Assembly (NCBI GenBank): GCA_013152275.1
Contig: JAADGS010000027.1
Span: forward strand, 86,658-150,657
DNA length: 64,000 bases
Direction: 5' to 3'
Source of the DNA: Actinomycetota bacterium
Lineage (GTDB): Bacteria; Actinomycetota; Acidimicrobiia; Spongiisociales; UBA4744
Each line of letters begins with the position of its first letter. Within the stretch, counting starts at the first letter, position 1. The notes beneath the pieces are model-generated. The model worked only from the letters and a program-made list of their open reading frames with translations, made no database searches and was not told where the DNA came from. Both the position numbers and the translations under genes were made by a program. Shown here piece after piece: positions 9,781-17,679 of this stretch.

Positions 9781-9801
9781 CCTGAGTGACCCTTTGTCAT
9801 A
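9781..9801 (-). promoter_or_regulatory. Candidate HspR (HAIR-like) half-site upstream of dnaK
   Basis: The known HAIR consensus is CTTGAGT-N7-ACTCAAG. On the minus strand ACTCAGG (9781-9787) matches one half at 6 of 7 positions, but the partner half at the right distance (TATGACA, 9795-9801) is poor. A weak -35/-10 pair lies close by (ATGACA, 17 nt, TACACT). I call it a half-site only. Confidence 0.35.
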
Positions 9802-9816
9802 TTTCATCTTTGTCAC

Positions 9817-9867
9817 TGAACCCAGGGCTCAGGGGGGTCGTCACGACCCCCCTGAGCCCTGGGTTCA
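9817..9867. repeat. Conserved 50-bp palindrome, copy 1 (terminator-like)
   Basis: Perfect inverted repeat: 25-nt arms (9817-9841 and 9843-9867) around a single C. The outer arm is TGAACCCAGGGCTCAGGGGG. It lies 10 bp past the stop codon of the ABC permease gene and upstream of the dnaK promoter. There is no T-tract. Two further copies stand at 29677-29733 and 37853-37909, each also just beyond a stop codon. Confidence 0.9.
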
Positions 9868-9876
9868 ATGAGGGGG

Positions 9877-10935
9877 CTACGCGGTGGCGGCGAGGCGTCC
9901 CTCGAGGCGGTGGCCGAGCACCTTGACGATCGGGACGAGTGCCGCGCAGATGGCCACGCCGATGGCCAGCGTCACCCAGACGTCCCTGAGGGCAGAGCCT
10001 TCGACGGCGATCTTGAAGATCGGATCCAGGAAGTAGTACGTCGGTCCCAGGTGCGCGATCCACTGTGGCAGGTTCGGGAAGATCGGAAAGATCACCGGGA
10101 AGAGGAGCAAGATCCCTGCCGACTTGAACAGGGTGAACAGGACGGTCGAGTCCTTGGATACGGACCCGAGGATGAGGCCGATCTCGGCCATCATCACGCC
10201 GGCGATCGCGAGCGAGATCAGCATGGCTCCACCATGGCGGCCCCAGGCGGAGTTGAGGAGCAGCGTGAACACCCCGGTTGCGATCGCCAGCACAAACCCG
10301 AACAAGCCCTTGGCGGCCAGCACCTCCGTCATGCGAGCCGGTGTGGCCAGTACGGCGTCGAGGGTGCGGTTCTCCCGCTCTTGCACGATGCTCATGGCCG
10401 GAATGAACGAGCCGCCGATGACTACGGCGTAGATCATCACGAGTGGCAGAAGGCGGGTGACGAGGTCGTATCCTTCCTGGCCGAGCGAGATCACCTTCAC
10501 GTCGACGGGGGCCGGAGCGCCCGCGATGCTCCGGATGAGATCGAGCATGGTCACCTCGAGGATGATGCGGTTCGACACAAGACTCTCCCCGGAGACGAAC
10601 AGGTGCAGCTCCGGCATTGCGCCCGTCTTCACGTCCGTGTCGAAACCGGGCTGGAGAACGAGTCCGGCATCGAGGTCGTTCGACTCGACCATGCGCTTGA
10701 GCTTCTCCACCGAATCGAGGACGGTCACCTTGATCCCATCGAGTTGCCGGACCTGCGCCGTGATGACCGAGTTCCCTTCATCGACAACACCGAGGCGGGG
10801 CTGTGCTTGGAACAAGGTCCCGAACACGCCTCGAATCAGCAGAGTGATCAGGATCGGCAGGACGATCGCGTAGAGGAGCAACGGCGATCTGGGTCCGACC
10901 TGGAGCTCGCGTCGGAACAGGGCAAGAAGTCTCAT
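9877..10935 (-). CDS. ABC-2 type exporter permease (second of two)
   Basis: Membrane permease of 352 aa in the ABC-2/NatB style: a membrane helix near residue 20-40 (LLLYAIVLPILITLLIRGVF), a large extracytoplasmic domain, then five hydrophobic segments from about residue 160 (LPLVMIYAVVIGGSFI, FGFVLAIATGVFTLLL and others) with the ERENRTLDAVLATP cytoplasmic motif typical of the family. ATG 10935 overlaps the stop of the upstream permease by ATGA; the longer frame to 11103 would overlap that gene and is rejected. Substrate unknown. Copy 1 of the palindromic repeat closes the operon. Confidence 0.88.
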   Translation of the reverse strand: MRLLALFRRELQVGPRSPLLLYAIVLPILITLLIRGVFGTLFQAQPRLGVVDEGNSVITAQVRQLDGIKVTVLDSVEKLKRMVESNDLDAGLVLQPGFDTDVKTGAMPELHLFVSGESLVSNRIILEVTMLDLIRSIAGAPAPVDVKVISLGQEGYDLVTRLLPLVMIYAVVIGGSFIPAMSIVQERENRTLDAVLATPARMTEVLAAKGLFGFVLAIATGVFTLLLNSAWGRHGGAMLISLAIAGVMMAEIGLILGSVSKDSTVLFTLFKSAGILLLFPVIFPIFPNLPQWIAHLGPTYYFLDPIFKIAVEGSALRDVWVTLAIGVAICAALVPIVKVLGHRLEGRLAATA

Positions 10936-12014
10936 AGCGTCTCGACTTTCCGCTTGAGGACGAAGACTCCTGCGCCAAAGGCGACGGCGCTCCATGCGAC
11001 GGTCATCGCGAAGAAGGGAGCGGTCTCGCTCCATCCGGCTCCATAGGATGTGGCACGCACGATGGCTTCGGTCATGCCGTAGGACGGCAGGACCTGGATC
11101 CACGTCGCCGGCGTGCCCGGGAACAAAGCCGCTCCGGCGGGAATCATGATCGGAATCATGAGGAACATGCTCCAGAAGAGAATCTCGATGAAATCCTTGC
11201 CGGTCGCTCCTGCAAGCAGGGCAAGCCCGGTCACGAGGAACGCACCGAGGAGGAGCGCGGCCGCGAGCACGAGCGGCCGGCCGCCAAATGATCGGATCGC
11301 GACCATCAGGACGGCGACTTCGGCGAACGCAAGCCCGGTGCCGAGCAGCGTCTTGGCTGCCAGGAAGTCCGACGTCCGAGCCGGTGTCACGAGTATGGCC
11401 GTGACGGTTCGGGAGCGTATCTCCTCGGCGATGAGCGCGGCAAAGGCGAACATTTCCATCATGAGGGCGAAGATGGCCAACAGCGGGCGCATCCGCTCTT
11501 GCATCGAGATCTGGTCACCCGTCCGGTCCGGACCGAGCACCATGGCTTCTTCGGCCGGCGCCGACACCGGTGGCCGGTTGCCGGCGATCATGTAGGCGAG
11601 CTCGCGAACCATGCTGCGCATGGCCTCGCGGATCTCGGGGGGTGTACCGGCCGGAACGAACACCCGCACGGTGGTCTGCCGACCGGTCGCGACGGCGCTC
11701 AGAAAGCCATCGGGGAAGTCGATTCCTGCGGCCAGTTGGTTCTGTTTCTCTTCGACCGCGGTCTGCAGCGCCTCCGATGTGTCGAAGTTCGTCAAGGCGA
11801 GCCCCTCCTGGTCGCCAAGTCGGGCGAGGAGCGTCTCGATCCCGGTTCCGTGGACTCCGAGACGGATCGTTTCGTCGACGGTGTCAGGCATCGCCCAGAA
11901 GAGCGCGACGTAGCCGACGAGGGCGAGCGTGGTGATGAACACGAAGAAGCGATCCCTGCTCATCTGGGCGACGTCCTTGCGGACGATCGCCCAGATGATG
12001 CGTCCTCGGTTCAT
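10932..12014 (-). CDS. ABC-2 type exporter permease (first of two)
   Basis: 360-aa homolog of its downstream neighbour: one N-terminal membrane segment (FFVFITTLALVGYVALFWA), an extracytoplasmic domain, then five or six hydrophobic stretches beginning at about residue 185 and the EIRSRTVTAILVTPARTSDFL motif. It overlaps both neighbours by four bases (ATGA), so the ATPase and two permeases are translated as a coupled unit and should form one heterodimeric exporter. NatAB-like and antibiotic or sodium export are common for this type, but nothing here fixes the substrate. Confidence 0.88.
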   Translation of the reverse strand: MNRGRIIWAIVRKDVAQMSRDRFFVFITTLALVGYVALFWAMPDTVDETIRLGVHGTGIETLLARLGDQEGLALTNFDTSEALQTAVEEKQNQLAAGIDFPDGFLSAVATGRQTTVRVFVPAGTPPEIREAMRSMVRELAYMIAGNRPPVSAPAEEAMVLGPDRTGDQISMQERMRPLLAIFALMMEMFAFAALIAEEIRSRTVTAILVTPARTSDFLAAKTLLGTGLAFAEVAVLMVAIRSFGGRPLVLAAALLLGAFLVTGLALLAGATGKDFIEILFWSMFLMIPIMIPAGAALFPGTPATWIQVLPSYGMTEAIVRATSYGAGWSETAPFFAMTVAWSAVAFGAGVFVLKRKVETL

Positions 12015-12874
12015 GCCACGAGCCTCTTGCCGGCGAAGTGAATGAAGATATCCTCCAACGTGGCCTCTTCCGTGTGGATCGTGAGGAGGTCGTCCTGGGC
12101 GACTGCCTGGCGGATCCGCTCGCCGGCATCCTGATCGTCGAGTGGGATGACGATCTCGACGATTTCGCCGTCCCTCCTGGCTCTGATCCTGACGGAACGC
12201 CGGCCGTAGGTCTGCTTGAGGTTTTCTGGTGTGTCGGTGACCAGGATGCGGCCCTCATCGATGAACGCGACACGATCGGACAGCTTGTCGGCCTCCGTCA
12301 TGTCGTGGGTCGTCAGCAACACGGCTGCTCCACGAAGCGCCTCTTCCCGGATCACCTGACGAATCGACTGAGACGAGACCGGATCGAGACCGTCGGTCGG
12401 CTCGTCGAGGAACAGAACGTCGGGTGTGTTGATGAGCACCCTGGCAATCATGAGGCGCTGCTTCATTCCCTTGGAGAACTCGGCGACCCGATCACCGCCG
12501 CGGTCGGCGAGGTCGACTCTTCGAAGGAGCGAGTCGGCGTCGAGATTGGCGATTCCGAAGAGCCGACCGAAGAAGATCAGGTTCTCCCTGGCCGACATGT
12601 TGCCGTAGAGATTCTTTTCTTCGAACGCCACGCCGATGCGGGCCTGAATCTCCGTGGCCCTTGTGGGCATGCTCATGCCGAGGATCGTGATCGTGCCCGT
12701 CTGCGGCTTCAGCTGGCCGGTGAGCATCTTGATGGTCGTCGACTTGCCGGCGCCGTTCGGGCCCAGGAATCCGAGGATCTCTCCCGGCGCGACGGTGAAA
12801 CCGATGTCGTCGACGGCGAGTTGCCCGTCGTACGAGTAGCCGATCCCTTCGACCCGGATGGCTGGTTCACTCAT
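12011..12874 (-). CDS. ABC transporter ATP-binding protein
   Basis: ATPase of 287 aa with Walker A GPNGAGKST, a signature-like FSKGMKQRL in place of LSGGQ, Walker B VLFLDEPTDGLDP and switch histidine in LLTTHDM. The C-terminal ~70 residues carry the extra domain seen in DrrA/NatA-type exporters. ATG 12874 overlaps the stop of the upstream regulator by ATGA; an in-frame ATG at 12913 would add 13 residues inside the regulator and is less likely. It powers the two permeases downstream. Confidence 0.92.
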   Translation of the reverse strand: MSEPAIRVEGIGYSYDGQLAVDDIGFTVAPGEILGFLGPNGAGKSTTIKMLTGQLKPQTGTITILGMSMPTRATEIQARIGVAFEEKNLYGNMSARENLIFFGRLFGIANLDADSLLRRVDLADRGGDRVAEFSKGMKQRLMIARVLINTPDVLFLDEPTDGLDPVSSQSIRQVIREEALRGAAVLLTTHDMTEADKLSDRVAFIDEGRILVTDTPENLKQTYGRRSVRIRARRDGEIVEIVIPLDDQDAGERIRQAVAQDDLLTIHTEEATLEDIFIHFAGKRLVA

Positions 12875-13339
12875 GTGGTCCCCTTCTTCCAGCGTTCCAT
12901 GAGTGCAGGCCACTCTCGTTCCCAGAAGAGAAAGGCATCGCGCATCTCCACGAGGCGGTTTCCTCGGTTCGTGTCATTGCCGACGGCGGCGATGCCACGT
13001 TCAGCCAGCCGGCGCAGGTTGATGATCTCATCTCCTTGGCGCTCGAAGACCGTCTGCCAAGCTCCGGGTGTGACACGGTGGTGCATCTCGCGGGATCCCG
13101 GCTTTCGGTACCGGTCGATAAGCCCCACCTGCTCGAGAAGACGACTCATCGTGCTCGTGGAGCTCTTCGAGGTGCCCAGTGCCTTCACCAGCTCGCCCGT
13201 GGACTGGCCGGGGGGGATCACACACCATCAGCCATCCGATCAGGCGACCTGCCATTCGGGGGAGGCCGTTGGACACGTAGTAGGAACCGAAGGCCTCGAC
13301 GATCCGTGCAATGTCGGAGTCTTCATCACTCGGCGGCAT
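12871..13339 (-). pseudogene. GbsR/MarR-type regulator, frameshifted in a C7 run
   Basis: Two overlapping frames together spell one winged-helix regulator. The N-terminal part (from ATG 13339) reads EAFGSYYVSNGLPRMAGRLI followed by GWLMVCDPP. The continuation GQSTGELVKALGTSKSSTST is in another frame and runs to 12871. The switch falls exactly on a run of seven G (plus strand 13210-13216); with six bases the gene would be a single 155-aa frame, a normal length for GbsR-like proteins. This may be a sequencing error, a phase-variable tract or a real inactivation. Its stop overlaps the ABC ATPase start (ATGA), so it should control the exporter operon. Confidence 0.8.
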
Positions 13340-13340
13340 G

Positions 13341-13385
13341 ATCGTTCCGAACGTTCAGGAATGACCGAACGATACCAAATTGGTA
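13341..13385. promoter_or_regulatory. Candidate operator between regulator and oxidase genes
   Basis: Two inverted repeats lie in the divergent region: ATCGTTC (13341-13347) paired with GAACGAT (13367-13373), and the compact palindrome TACCAAATTGGTA (13373-13385). The second overlaps the -10 (TACCGT, 13384-13389) of the oxidase gene. MarR/GbsR proteins usually bind such short palindromes, so autoregulation plus control of the neighbour is plausible. Confidence 0.5.
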
Positions 13386-13396
13386 CCGTGGAGATC

Positions 13397-13798
13397 ATGC
13401 AGATACCCGAAGCAGCGGAGCAGCGTCTCCAACGAGAACTGATCATCTGGTTGACCACGGTCACGCCGACCGGGCGGCCGCAGACGTCACCGGTGTGGTT
13501 CTTGTGGAAGGACGGCGAGTTCCTCATCTACAGCCTCGCCGATACGGCACGGGTTCGGAACATTCGGGCGAATCCGCATGTCGCCCTCAACTTCGATGGG
13601 GACGGTGTGGGCGGTGCAGTCGTGACCTTCGAAGGAGTCGCGCGTATCGATGATGCTGCCCCGCCGGCGAGCGGCATGCCCGAGTATGTCGAGAAGTATC
13701 GTGACGACATGGCCGAGAACAAGTGGACGCCGGAGGTGTTCTCGGCCCGCTATTCGGTGCCGATCCGAATCACCCCGCGGCGGGTCCGATCCTGGTGA
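13397..13798 (+). CDS. Pyridoxamine 5'-phosphate oxidase-fold protein (FMN or F420-dependent type)
   Basis: Split beta-barrel flavin/F420-binding protein of 133 aa. Typical blocks are LIIWLTTVTPTGRPQTSPVWFLW near the N-terminus (strand with the Gly-Arg-Pro turn), RVRNIRANPHVALNFDGDG in the middle and the C-terminal YSVPIRITPRRVRSW. The family reduces or oxidises diverse small molecules with FMN or F420; specificity is unknown. ATG 13397 sits 7 nt after TACCGT (13384-13389). An upstream ATG at 13361 is in frame but would place the operator palindrome inside the gene. It is divergent from the GbsR-like gene and may be co-regulated. Confidence 0.85.
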   Translation: MQIPEAAEQRLQRELIIWLTTVTPTGRPQTSPVWFLWKDGEFLIYSLADTARVRNIRANPHVALNFDGDGVGGAVVTFEGVARIDDAAPPASGMPEYVEKYRDDMAENKWTPEVFSARYSVPIRITPRRVRSW

Positions 13799-13938
13799 GA
13801 GGGTGGGGGTCGGGTCTTCTCGGTGTCGTGCGTTCGATTCGAGTGATCCGTCAGGGTTGGTGTATTCACCGACGACCGACTGTTCCGTGGTGCGGTGGAT
13901 CGATGGGAGAGTTCGATCGTTGCACCGAAACCGATGTG

Positions 13939-13956
13939 CTGTGACTGTGGTCACAG
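13939..13956. terminator. Hairpin between convergent genes
   Basis: Perfect 7-bp inverted repeat CTGTGAC/GTCACAG around TGTG, in the 192-bp gap between the oxidase and M20 peptidase genes, which converge. No T-tract, so termination is only inferred. Confidence 0.35.
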
Positions 13957-13990
13957 GGGCTCTTTGAAGACATGCTCACGCCTCAGGGAG

Positions 13991-15127
13991 TTACCGCTTC
14001 GCCCACCCGATCAGGTTCGAGACGAACCGGTCGGCGAGCGCCAGTTGGGCAACGCTGACATATTCGTCCGGCTGGTGGGCTTGGGCGATGTTTCCGGGGC
14101 CGAGGAGAATCGAGGGAATCCCGGCGTTCGAGAACAATCCTGCCTCGCTCCCATAGGTGACTTTCCCCGTGTCCCGGCGCTCGGCGAGGCTGTTCGCCCA
14201 TCGGACGATCTGTGCATCTCGGGCGGTGGAGAGACCAGGGAGATACACATTGGGCTCGATGTGGATGGCGCCGTAGCTTCCCATCTCGCGTGCCAGCCTG
14301 TCGCCTTCTTCCCGGATGCGTCGGAGGATCGTGTCGAGGTCGTCTGTGGGGAGATTGCGGATCTCGAACTGGAAGACACAGGAGCCGGGGACGATGTTCA
14401 GGGCGGTGCCCCCGGCGACGGTACCGACGTGGACCGTGCTGTGCGGCACGACGTATCCGGGATCGAAGGGACCGTTCTTCGCGATATCCCGGGCCAGGTC
14501 TTGAAGGAACACGATGAGTCGTGCCGCATACTCGACTGCGTTGACACCTTGCGGGGCGAGGGAGGAATGGCGTTCTACTCCCGTCACATTCACTCGATAG
14601 GTGCCGATGCCTTTGTGATCGGTAACGACCTGCATCTCCGTCGGTTCTCCGACCACGCAGAATCGAGGAAGAACCGGGAGGGATTCGAGCGCTCGAATCA
14701 GATCAGGTGCACCCAGACCACCGACTTCCTCGTCGTAGGAGAGGGCAATGTGGATGGGAACTCTGAGATCGGCAGCGACGAAGGCCGGCAGAGCGGAGAG
14801 GATGGCGGCGATGAAGCTCTTCATGTCGGCGGTACCGCGGCCGTAGAGACGCTTCTTGTGCTCGGTTGCTGTGAAGGGGTCGGTCGACCAGTTCTGGCCG
14901 TCGACCGGAACGACGTCGGTGTGTGCCGAGAGAACGACACCGGGTTCGGATATCGGTCCGATGACGGCCAGCAGGTTCGCTTTGGTCCCTTGGGGGTTCG
15001 GAATCCGGCGGCTTTCGATACCGTGCTTCGCCAGGAGGTCTTCGACGAATGCGATGAGCGGCAGGTTGGTCCCGGCACTCGTCGTGTCGAAAGCGACGAG
15101 CTGCCGGAGCATGTCGATCGTACGCAT
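13991..15127 (-). CDS. argE: M20 peptidase / acetylornithine deacetylase (ArgE-like)
   Basis: Zinc amidohydrolase of 378 aa. Metal ligands are visible in LSAHTDVVPVDGQ (His, Asp), YGRGTADMKSF (bridging Asp), ALSYDEEVGG (catalytic Glu-Glu), VVGEPTEM (Glu) and the C-terminal LLGPGNIAQAHQPDEYV (His). The sequence TVHVGTVAGGTALNIVPGSC is characteristic of ArgE and DapE dimerisation domains. The ArgE assignment rests on overall layout; DapE or a related deacylase remains possible because no other arginine genes are nearby. ATG 15127 lies 6 nt after TAGGAT (plus-strand 15134-15139), a leaderless start. Confidence 0.85.
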   Translation of the reverse strand: MRTIDMLRQLVAFDTTSAGTNLPLIAFVEDLLAKHGIESRRIPNPQGTKANLLAVIGPISEPGVVLSAHTDVVPVDGQNWSTDPFTATEHKKRLYGRGTADMKSFIAAILSALPAFVAADLRVPIHIALSYDEEVGGLGAPDLIRALESLPVLPRFCVVGEPTEMQVVTDHKGIGTYRVNVTGVERHSSLAPQGVNAVEYAARLIVFLQDLARDIAKNGPFDPGYVVPHSTVHVGTVAGGTALNIVPGSCVFQFEIRNLPTDDLDTILRRIREEGDRLAREMGSYGAIHIEPNVYLPGLSTARDAQIVRWANSLAERRDTGKVTYGSEAGLFSNAGIPSILLGPGNIAQAHQPDEYVSVAQLALADRFVSNLIGWAKR

Positions 15128-15336
15128 GGGCAGATCCTAAAGGCTCGCTGCACTCGTCGAATTCGGCACCCGGTATCTCTACGCCGGGTCGACCCAAGAT
15201 CCGGGGGCGAACGCAGCCATCACCGCTTCGCGGCTGCTGTTCCCCGCATTGCGTTCCATGCGCCATTCAACGGAACGTCGGCACTTCCTGCGGGGGACCT
15301 CGGTCGACAATCCGTACGCGTCGGTACCCTGTGACC

Positions 15337-16212
15337 GTGAACAAGCTGGAACCGACTCCCCGCTGGGTCGTCGCGGTGCTCGGCCTGGCTCTGCTGACGC
15401 TCCTGACGGTCGTGGCGATCGGTGCACGGCAGATTCCCGGCGCGACCGGTGATTCACAATTGCCGCTGGACTCGCGAGCGATGGGACAGATCCTCGCGGT
15501 CACCGCCTGGCTGGTGATGGTCGCGTTGCTGATCTGGATCATGTTGCCGGGTGGGGTACGGAAGAAGCAAAGGACGCCCCCGAAGCGGAAGTCGTGGTTG
15601 GCGGCTGCCTTGGTACTGGTCGCTCTGCTGGCCGTGTTCATGCAGGTGGGAAAGTTCACACAGTCGGGAAAGCAGCATTCGGATCTCACGGCGGAGCAGC
15701 CGTCGACGATGCTGAGTGTCCCGAACGCGCAGAACCCGACCGCCGTGTCGATGGGGTCGCGTGCAGCCTTGCCGGCCGGCTCGACGGCAGGGCTTCTGCT
15801 CGTGGCGGCCGCAGTGGTCCTGGCGGTCGTGGCACTGTCTGCAATCGGGAAGGGGAGGAACGACCAGTCCGACATGGAGCCTGTCGAGGAGCCTGACTTC
15901 TCGAGCGTCATCGATGATCTCCTCGCAGAGTTGGAGCACTCCGGCGATCCGAGAGCCGTCGTGATCGGAGCGTACGCGCGAATGGAGCAGGCGCTCGGAA
16001 AGGACGGCATGTCGCGCCGCAGCACGGAAGCGCCACTGGAGTTCCTCGACCGGGCACTTCGCCAGTTGGATGTGAGTGGACATGCCGCGAAGCGTCTCAC
16101 CGGCCTGTTTGCGGAGGCGCGTTTCAGTCCGCATGTGATCGATGAGGGAATGTCGGCGGAGGCGATCGATGCCCTTCGTGAAATCCGTGATGAGTTGAGG
16201 GCCAAGGCATGA
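15337..16212 (+). CDS. DUF4129-domain membrane protein
   Basis: Membrane protein of about 291 aa with three hydrophobic segments (near residues 12-32, 50-70 and 90-105), a fourth at ~150-170 and a cytoplasmic C-terminal DUF4129-like domain, seen as VVIGAYARMEQAL, EAPLEFLDRAL and FAEARFSPH. In related operons this domain accompanies MoxR, DUF58 and a transglutaminase. GTG 15337 is preferred because TACCCT (15325-15330) ends 6 nt upstream; GTG 15331 directly abuts that hexamer. First gene of a five-gene plus-strand operon. Confidence 0.8.
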   Translation: MNKLEPTPRWVVAVLGLALLTLLTVVAIGARQIPGATGDSQLPLDSRAMGQILAVTAWLVMVALLIWIMLPGGVRKKQRTPPKRKSWLAAALVLVALLAVFMQVGKFTQSGKQHSDLTAEQPSTMLSVPNAQNPTAVSMGSRAALPAGSTAGLLLVAAAVVLAVVALSAIGKGRNDQSDMEPVEEPDFSSVIDDLLAELEHSGDPRAVVIGAYARMEQALGKDGMSRRSTEAPLEFLDRALRQLDVSGHAAKRLTGLFAEARFSPHVIDEGMSAEAIDALREIRDELRAKA

Positions 16213-16700
16213 GACGGGTGGTGGTGGCGACTCTGGCGGTGGCGGTGGTTGTCACGGGCATCCTGTTCTGGTTTTCCGGCTTCATGGAGGCAGCCGCCTA
16301 TGAGGTGCTGCTGGGAGTCGTTGCCGTCGCCGGTCTGGTCGCGTTGCGCACGTCGGTACCCACCTCCCGGTCGGCGATCGGCGCGCCGGCGCGCCGGCGC
16401 GCCGTCCCTCCGCAACTCGAGCGCCTGGAGCGAATCGTCAGGTTTGGAACGAGCACGGCCATCGATGCCGATCGCCGGTTGTACCGGGTCTTGCGCGACC
16501 AGGCCCGCGAGTTGCTGCTCAGCCGTTACGGGGTGGATCTGGACGCCGAGCCGGAGGAGGCAAGGCGGCTGTTGGGTGACGGCGCATGGGAACGCATCCG
16601 TCCCGATCGGCCCGTTTCCAAGGATCCTCTCGGTCCGGGTGCCGAGCTGTCGGAAGTGGATATGGTCGTCGGCGCGATCGAACGCATCGCCGGTCGGTAG
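16209..16700 (+). CDS. Hypothetical membrane protein in MoxR/DUF58 operon
   Basis: 163-aa protein with two N-terminal hydrophobic segments (VVVATLAVAVVVTGILFWF and YEVLLGVVAVAGLVAL) and a cytoplasmic part rich in Arg and Glu. I do not recognise a family. It overlaps the DUF4129 gene by ATGA and is followed by MoxR after 10 bp, so it should work with them. An unusual CG-rich stretch (16384-16402, repeated GCGCC/GGCGC) encodes the basic APARRRA segment. Confidence 0.75.
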   Translation: MRRVVVATLAVAVVVTGILFWFSGFMEAAAYEVLLGVVAVAGLVALRTSVPTSRSAIGAPARRRAVPPQLERLERIVRFGTSTAIDADRRLYRVLRDQARELLLSRYGVDLDAEPEEARRLLGDGAWERIRPDRPVSKDPLGPGAELSEVDMVVGAIERIAGR

Positions 16701-16710
16701 GCTGCGGCTG

Positions 16711-17679
16711 ATGAACGAACTCGATGTGCAGCAGGTTGCCACGCTGGCCAGGCGTGTCCTCGATGAAATCGAGCGGGCGGTGATCGGAAAGCGGGCTGCT
16801 CTCGAGCTGATGCTGCTGTCGATTCTGTCGGACGGTCACATCTTGATCGAGGATTATCCGGGACTTGCGAAGACGCTGATGGCTCGCTCGTTCGCTCAAG
16901 TCACGGATCTGGCATTCAACCGTGTGCAATTCACCCCCGATCTGATGCCGATGGACGTGACCGGGTCCATGGTGCTGGGTGCCGGACGACAGCTCGAGTT
17001 TCGTCGAGGGCCCGTGTTCACGAACCTGCTGCTCGCCGACGAGGTGAACCGTGCGCCGGCGAAAACGCAGGCGGCCCTGCTGGAGGCGATGCAGGAACGC
17101 CAGGTGACCGTGGACGGCGTGACACATCCGCTCGATCGGCCATTCCTGGTCATGGCGACTCAGAATCCGATCGAGTACGAAGGCACCTATCCACTGCCGG
17201 AGGCGCAACTCGACCGCTTTCTGATGCGACTCTCCGTCGGGTATCCGGAGCCGGAAGACGAATGGCGAATCTTGGAGGACCGCATGGAGCGACGGTCCGA
17301 CGACGTACGGCTCGACGTTGTCATCGATGGTCGGACATTGCGAGGAATGCAGCGGGTGGTCGAGAGCGTCCACGTTTCCGAGCCTGTCGGCAAATACATC
17401 GTGGATCTTGTCGGGTCGACGCGGACACGGAGAAGGACACAGGTCGGAGCGAGCCCTCGGGGATCGTTGGCGGTGATGAAGCTGTCCAGGGCGAAGGCTG
17501 CGGTCGATGGGCGAGACTTCGTCACACCCGACGACGTCAAACGCGTTGCCATCCCTGCCCTTGCGCACCGCATCATCCTGCGCCCCGAGCTCTGGGTTCA
17601 GGACGTCCGGGGCGAAGACGTCGTGGAAGAGTGCCTCGACACCGTTCCCACTCCACCATCCGTGCCGCGCGACGAATGA
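16711..17679 (+). CDS. MoxR-family AAA ATPase
   Basis: AAA+ ATPase of 322 aa. Walker A is the atypical EDYPGLAKTLMARS, usual in MoxR proteins. Walker B is LLLADEVNRAPAKTQ, sensor-1 Asn is in MATQNPIEYEGTYPLPEAQLD, and the arginine of LDRF follows. MoxR ATPases act as chaperone-like activators, often with von Willebrand or DUF58 partners. Here the DUF58 gene overlaps by ATGA directly downstream. Confidence 0.93.
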   Translation: MNELDVQQVATLARRVLDEIERAVIGKRAALELMLLSILSDGHILIEDYPGLAKTLMARSFAQVTDLAFNRVQFTPDLMPMDVTGSMVLGAGRQLEFRRGPVFTNLLLADEVNRAPAKTQAALLEAMQERQVTVDGVTHPLDRPFLVMATQNPIEYEGTYPLPEAQLDRFLMRLSVGYPEPEDEWRILEDRMERRSDDVRLDVVIDGRTLRGMQRVVESVHVSEPVGKYIVDLVGSTRTRRRTQVGASPRGSLAVMKLSRAKAAVDGRDFVTPDDVKRVAIPALAHRIILRPELWVQDVRGEDVVEECLDTVPTPPSVPRDE

